Shown piece by piece: positions 45,315 to 48,299 of a DNA stretch of 48,299 bases. The notes under the pieces are model-generated. The model was not told the DNA's origin, ran no database searches, and saw only the letters and a program-made list of their open reading frames with translations. How positions within the stretch are numbered: the first letter of the stretch is position 1; every line of letters starts with the position of its first letter. Source of the DNA: an uncultured Bacteroidales bacterium. GTDB lineage: Bacteria; Bacteroidota; Bacteroidia; Bacteroidales; UBA932. Location of the stretch: the NCBI GenBank assembly GCA_944322565.1, contig CALUPG010000015.1:1-48299 (forward strand), in the 5' to 3' direction. A program made the translations under genes and the position numbers.

Positions 45315-47157
45315 TGTCCTCGGCGGTCAGCATCACCATTGTCCGATGCCCGGAACTTGTGTACTCCGCATTCTCGCAGGCAAACAGCGCATCTATCAAT
45401 CTTTGTGCCTCAGAATTTGTCATCCGGGGATTGTCTCCTGCAGCCCCGAGCCTTGCAAATCTCTCGGCCATCGCCGACTGCATGACACCGGCGACTGAAT
45501 TGTGGTCGTCGGTAAGGGCGACAATCATGTCCGAAACCATCGTCTGGACCCTACCCGGCTCTACAGAATAGCCCTCGGGAACACCGTTAACCACAACAGT
45601 GTCATTCCCGAAAGAAGAAATGTCAAAACCGAGAGAGGAGAGCAAAGAGGAATGCTCCTCGAAAAGCAGCCTGTTCTCCACTCCGACCTGAACAGCGACT
45701 GGAAAGAGCGAGCACTGGGTAACATGTGCATTCCGGGACAACGCCTTGATGAAGCGGTCATAGAAAATGCGCTCCCTGGCCCTGCGGACATTTATGACCA
45801 GCAGACCGGAACGGACCGAAGTGACTATATAGCGGTTTTGCACCAGCACAACTGACTTGGACGGCAATGTCTTGTCTTCAAACAGCTTCCCATAGTCTTC
45901 CCTCTTGTCTACCAGTCCATGTCCGCAGGCTTCTGGGACACCGGACTTGCCGGAAGGCTCGGCACCGTGCGGGAACCCGCCTGCATTCCCTGCCGGGATA
46001 ATGTTGGTGAAATGAGACTCCTGTGACGGGAAACCGTCATTTTCAAACGGATTATATACCGGATCAAGCGACGGGAGAGGCTCCGTCACAGGGTGATACT
46101 TTTCAAAGTCCTTGCCGAATACAGGGATGTCTGGCGCCCCTTCCCTGTCGAAATCTATGCCGGAAACAAAAGAATTCTTGCCGAGCGCCTCCTTGATGCA
46201 GGCATACAGGACCTGAAAGATAACAGAATCATCTTCAAACTTCACCTCCGACTTGGTCGGACTTATGTTGACATCCACCGCATGAGGGTCAACATCGAGC
46301 CAGATGAAATATGACGGGGTAGCTCCATCCGGCACAAGATGCTCGTATGCTTTCAGCACGGCCTTGTTGAGATAGGGGCTCCTGAAATATCTTCCGTTCA
46401 CAAAGAAATACTGATTCCCCGGGCTTTTCTTCGCCATGTCCGGCCGTCCGGCATATCCCGAAACCCGCACAACCGATGTCTCGGCAGAAACATCCACAAG
46501 TTCATTGACGACATTCGTTCCGAGCACATCCTGTATCCTGAATTTCAATGATTTGGCCGGCTTAAGAACAAAAACTTCGCGACCGTTGTGAGTGAGGGTA
46601 AAAGCCACATCAGGCCTTGTCAGCGCCAGATGAGTAAATTCTGCGACAATATGCTTGAACTCCACATTGTCCGACTTCAGGAACTTGCGCCTCGCCGGAA
46701 CATTGTAGAAAAGATTCCTTACGGCAAAGTTGGAGCCTTTCGGCACAGAAGCCTCTTCGGCAGACACGTGCCGCGAATCGGCAAAGCGTATTTCACATCC
46801 GGTCTCGTCGTCCGCCCGTCTGGTTCTGAGCGTCACTTCAGCCACCGCTGCAATTGACGCCAGAGCCTCGCCCCTGAACCCGAATGTACGGATATCCGTA
46901 AGGTCTTCAGCCTCGGCGATCTTTGATGTAGCATGTCTTTCAAAGCACAGGACAGCATCATCCGGAGACATGCCGCAGCCGTTGTCTATAACTTGCACCA
47001 ATGTCCTTCCCGCATCAAGAATAACGACGGTAATCTGGTCCGCCCCTGCATCAAGGGCATTCTCCATCAATTCCTTCACAACCGATGCCGGCCGCTGCAC
47101 GACCTCCCCGGCTGCTATCATATTCGCAATATTCGAAGGAAGTATCCTAATGTCCAT
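45298..47157 (-). CDS. mutL: DNA mismatch repair protein MutL
   Basis: 619-residue GHKL ATPase that couples mismatch recognition by MutS to strand removal. N-terminal motifs are intact: ENALDAGA, VIDNGCGM, RHATSKI and TFGFRGEALASI. A variable linker covers about 330-430, then the C-terminal dimerisation domain. In that domain the endonuclease signature DQHA-x2-E-x4-E is replaced by N-V-R-R-A-R-E-R-I-F-Y-D, and the late C-P-H-G-R-P-like motif reads SSGHRT. The protein may therefore lack the nicking activity known from many MutL proteins without MutH. It lies 28 bp after the 96-residue membrane protein gene. Confidence 0.96.
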   Translation of the reverse strand: MDIRILPSNIANMIAAGEVVQRPASVVKELMENALDAGADQITVVILDAGRTLVQVIDNGCGMSPDDAVLCFERHATSKIAEAEDLTDIRTFGFRGEALASIAAVAEVTLRTRRADDETGCEIRFADSRHVSAEEASVPKGSNFAVRNLFYNVPARRKFLKSDNVEFKHIVAEFTHLALTRPDVAFTLTHNGREVFVLKPAKSLKFRIQDVLGTNVVNELVDVSAETSVVRVSGYAGRPDMAKKSPGNQYFFVNGRYFRSPYLNKAVLKAYEHLVPDGATPSYFIWLDVDPHAVDVNISPTKSEVKFEDDSVIFQVLYACIKEALGKNSFVSGIDFDREGAPDIPVFGKDFEKYHPVTEPLPSLDPVYNPFENDGFPSQESHFTNIIPAGNAGGFPHGAEPSGKSGVPEACGHGLVDKREDYGKLFEDKTLPSKSVVLVQNRYIVTSVRSGLLVINVRRARERIFYDRFIKALSRNAHVTQCSLFPVAVQVGVENRLLFEEHSSLLSSLGFDISSFGNDTVVVNGVPEGYSVEPGRVQTMVSDMIVALTDDHNSVAGVMQSAMAERFARLGAAGDNPRMTNSEAQRLIDALFACENAEYTSSGHRTMVMLTAEDIDRKF

Positions 47158-47185
47158 CTCTCTCCTCCATCAACGCGACATCCTG

Positions 47186-47476
47186 TCAGAGCAACGAATA
47201 GAATTTAGCCACATATATCAGAACGACAAAAAACAGCACAAGACCGACAATGCCGATTATGCTCTGTGTCTTGTTCAGCTTTTTTGTTTTCTGGTAATTG
47301 CCGCTGCGGAAACTTCCCTGGAGATAAGAGCCCGGAGTATATGGCTCATTCTCATTGCTCCCGTCCACATGACCGAACTTCTCCTTGAGTGCCTCTTTCT
47401 CCGGATCATAGTACCTCGGCCTGTAATTGAAGACCCTATGCTCCTGATTCCCGAAAAAACTGAAATTAAACCCCAT
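47186..47476 (-). CDS. Small protein with C-terminal membrane anchor, mutL-linked
   Basis: 96 residues of unknown function. The N-terminal 60 residues are polar, with a motif RVFNYRPRYYDPEKEALKEK that looks conserved-type, then a basic stretch (KTKKLNKTQS). One membrane helix follows at about 70-91 (IIGIVGLVLFFVVLIYVAKF). It is the first gene of the mutL operon, with its own promoter TATATTTG at 47523-47516 (minus). I recall similar tail-anchored small proteins beside mutL in other Bacteroidales, but assign no role. Confidence 0.78.
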   Translation of the reverse strand: MGFNFSFFGNQEHRVFNYRPRYYDPEKEALKEKFGHVDGSNENEPYTPGSYLQGSFRSGNYQKTKKLNKTQSIIGIVGLVLFFVVLIYVAKFYSLL

Positions 47477-47515
47477 ATCCTGTATCCTAATTTATCTTCA
47501 TCTACATGATTCTTG

Positions 47516-47523
47516 CAAATATA
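47516..47523 (-). promoter_or_regulatory. -7 element of the mutL operon promoter
   Basis: TATATTTG on the minus strand, 39 bp before the ATG of the 96-residue protein gene. The -33 region is weak. It drives the 96-residue protein, mutL, rhomboid and tsaC genes. Confidence 0.5.
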
Positions 47524-47571
47524 CCAATTTTTAATAACTTTATGCCTTTATATCTCATACCTTGATTTCTG

Positions 47572-47592
47572 CCGGAATCAAATTGACTCCGG
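47572..47592. promoter_or_regulatory. Imperfect 21-bp dyad before ispF
   Basis: CCGGAATCAA-A-TTGACTCCGG is symmetrical except for one mismatched pair, ends 21 bp before the ispF ATG and overlaps the region where its promoter should be (TACCTTGA, about 47558-47565, is a poor -7 match). A candidate operator or leader hairpin. Confidence 0.35.
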
Positions 47593-47613
47593 ACACAATA
47601 ATGATAAGGTCAA

Positions 47614-48105
47614 ATGGAAAGTATAAGGATAGGCAACGGATATGATGTACACGCGCTTGCAGAAGGGCTGCCTCTCTGGCTCGGGGGTGTACGGATTGAA
47701 AGCCCGCTCGGATGCATCGCCCATTCAGACGGAGATGTTCCGATTCATGCATTGTGTGATGCGCTCCTTGGAGCCCTGGCTCTCGGTGACATCGGGAAAC
47801 ATTTCCCTGACACATCGGCTGAATTCAAGGGCATTGACAGCAAGGTTCTGCTGCAAAAAACGATGTCCCTCGTCTCAGAGGCCGGATATAGAGTCGGCAA
47901 CGCAGACATCACCATCGCCCTGCAAAGGCCGAAACTCGCGCCATACATCACTGCAATGAGAGAAACTCTTGCCGCCATCATGGGCGCGGACATCACCGGT
48001 GTTTCCGTCAAGGCCACCACGACAGAGAAGCTTGGCTTCGTAGGTCGCTGCGAAGGATGTGAAGCCTACGCCACCGTCCTTCTCTTCCGCAAAAATATGC
48101 CTTGA
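47614..48105 (+). CDS. ispF: 2-C-methyl-D-erythritol 2,4-cyclodiphosphate synthase
   Basis: 163-residue cytoplasmic trimeric enzyme of the MEP isoprenoid pathway, converting CDP-ME 2-phosphate to the cyclic diphosphate with release of CMP. Zinc ligands are D11, H13 (GYDVHAL) and H45 (VPIHAL); other family motifs are AHSDGDV, LGDIGKHFPDT, ADITIALQRPKL and VSVKATTTEKLGFVGR. It is a single gene between the divergent mutL operon and the tRNA. Confidence 0.97.
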   Translation: MESIRIGNGYDVHALAEGLPLWLGGVRIESPLGCIAHSDGDVPIHALCDALLGALALGDIGKHFPDTSAEFKGIDSKVLLQKTMSLVSEAGYRVGNADITIALQRPKLAPYITAMRETLAAIMGADITGVSVKATTTEKLGFVGRCEGCEAYATVLLFRKNMP

Positions 48106-48122
48106 TGCAATCTCCGTATTTT

Positions 48123-48186
48123 TGCGGATAAGCCGATAAAGATTTTTGAAAATCTTTTGCATATTTCAAAAACCTTAGTACCTTTG
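48123..48186 (+). promoter_or_regulatory. tRNA-Gln promoter with upstream TGCGGATAAG element
   Basis: TTTG (48156-48159), exactly 19 bp, then TACCTTTG (48179-48186), followed by GCAGTCCC: a full-consensus stable-RNA promoter. Upstream, TGCGGATAAG (48123-48132) and an A/T tract (ATAAAGATTTTTGAAAATCT) repeat the arrangement in front of the 23S promoter. Confidence 0.8.
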
Positions 48187-48226
48187 CAGTCCCAAATCTG
48201 AGGAAGAGGGGAAATTTTGACAACAT

Positions 48227-48297
48227 TGAGATATGGTGTAATGGTAGCACTACAGATTCTGGCTCTGTCAGTGAGGGTTCGAGTCCTTCTATCTCAA
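48227..48297 (+). tRNA. tRNA-Gln (anticodon CUG)
   Basis: 71-nt cloverleaf: acceptor TGAGATA (48227-48233) with TATCTCA (48290-48296), D stem GTG/CAC around loop TAATGGTAG, anticodon stem ACAGA/TCTGT with loop TTCTGGC giving anticodon CTG, and T arm GAGGG-TTCGAGT-CCTTC. The U1-A72 pair is typical of glutamine tRNAs. The discriminator is A at 48297; the two bases left in the window (CA) do not show an encoded CCA. A perfect promoter lies about 40 bp upstream. Confidence 0.95.
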
Positions 48298-48299
48298 CA

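Overview
The window looks like a chromosomal segment of a gut- or rumen-type Bacteroidales bacterium of moderate GC content. The evidence is a SusC/SusD system with an ECF sigma/FecR pair, repeated Bacteroidetes-type promoters (-7 TAnnTTTG, in the best cases with -33 TTTG 19-20 bp upstream), near absence of Shine-Dalgarno sites, and Bacteroidales-style housekeeping clusters (guaB-PpiC-SurA-OstA, mutL-rhomboid). I cannot fix the family from sequence alone.

Layout. 1-775 is the 5' part of a 23S rRNA gene on the minus strand. It has its own strong promoter (976-1006) and no 16S gene upstream, so it is an unlinked rRNA gene. 1090-1510 is a repeat-rich regulatory region before an OPT transporter. 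1511-5671 (+) is a peptide/metal module: OPT transporter, ZupT zinc importer, peptidase T. 5643-16705 is a polysaccharide utilisation locus (PUL): ECF sigma factor (-), then FecR, SusC with an STN signalling domain, SusD, a GH18-type protein and two DUF1735 surface lipoproteins. After a hairpin terminator (16738-16785) come a DUF1573-GH20-PA14 hexosaminidase, xylulokinase, xylose isomerase, a xylose-type symporter and, behind its own promoter, a GH3 glycosidase (to 26505).

26524-32917 (-) is guaB followed by an outer-membrane biogenesis set (PpiC-like lipoprotein, SurA-like double parvulin, OstA/LptA-like protein). Then come a radical SAM protein (-), mscL and an NlpC/P60 hydrolase (+), a 106-aa conserved-looking protein of unknown function (+), galE (-) and dacB (+). 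They are followed by deaD-yfcE-radA (-), rsmE (+), a 96-aa membrane protein-mutL-small ORF-rhomboid-tsaC operon (-), ispF (+), and a tRNA-Gln(CUG) at the right edge.

How it fits together. The PUL has the gene content of Bacteroides N-glycan loci (STN-SusC to FecR to ECF sigma signalling, GH18, DUF1735 binding proteins, GH20). Direct linkage to xylose catabolism and a GH3 enzyme raises the testable idea that the target is a xylose-bearing plant N-glycoprotein. The most distinctive non-coding signal is a shared upstream module (10-mer TGCGGATAAG plus an A/T tract) in front of both stable-RNA promoters, 23S and tRNA-Gln, which lie at opposite ends of the window.
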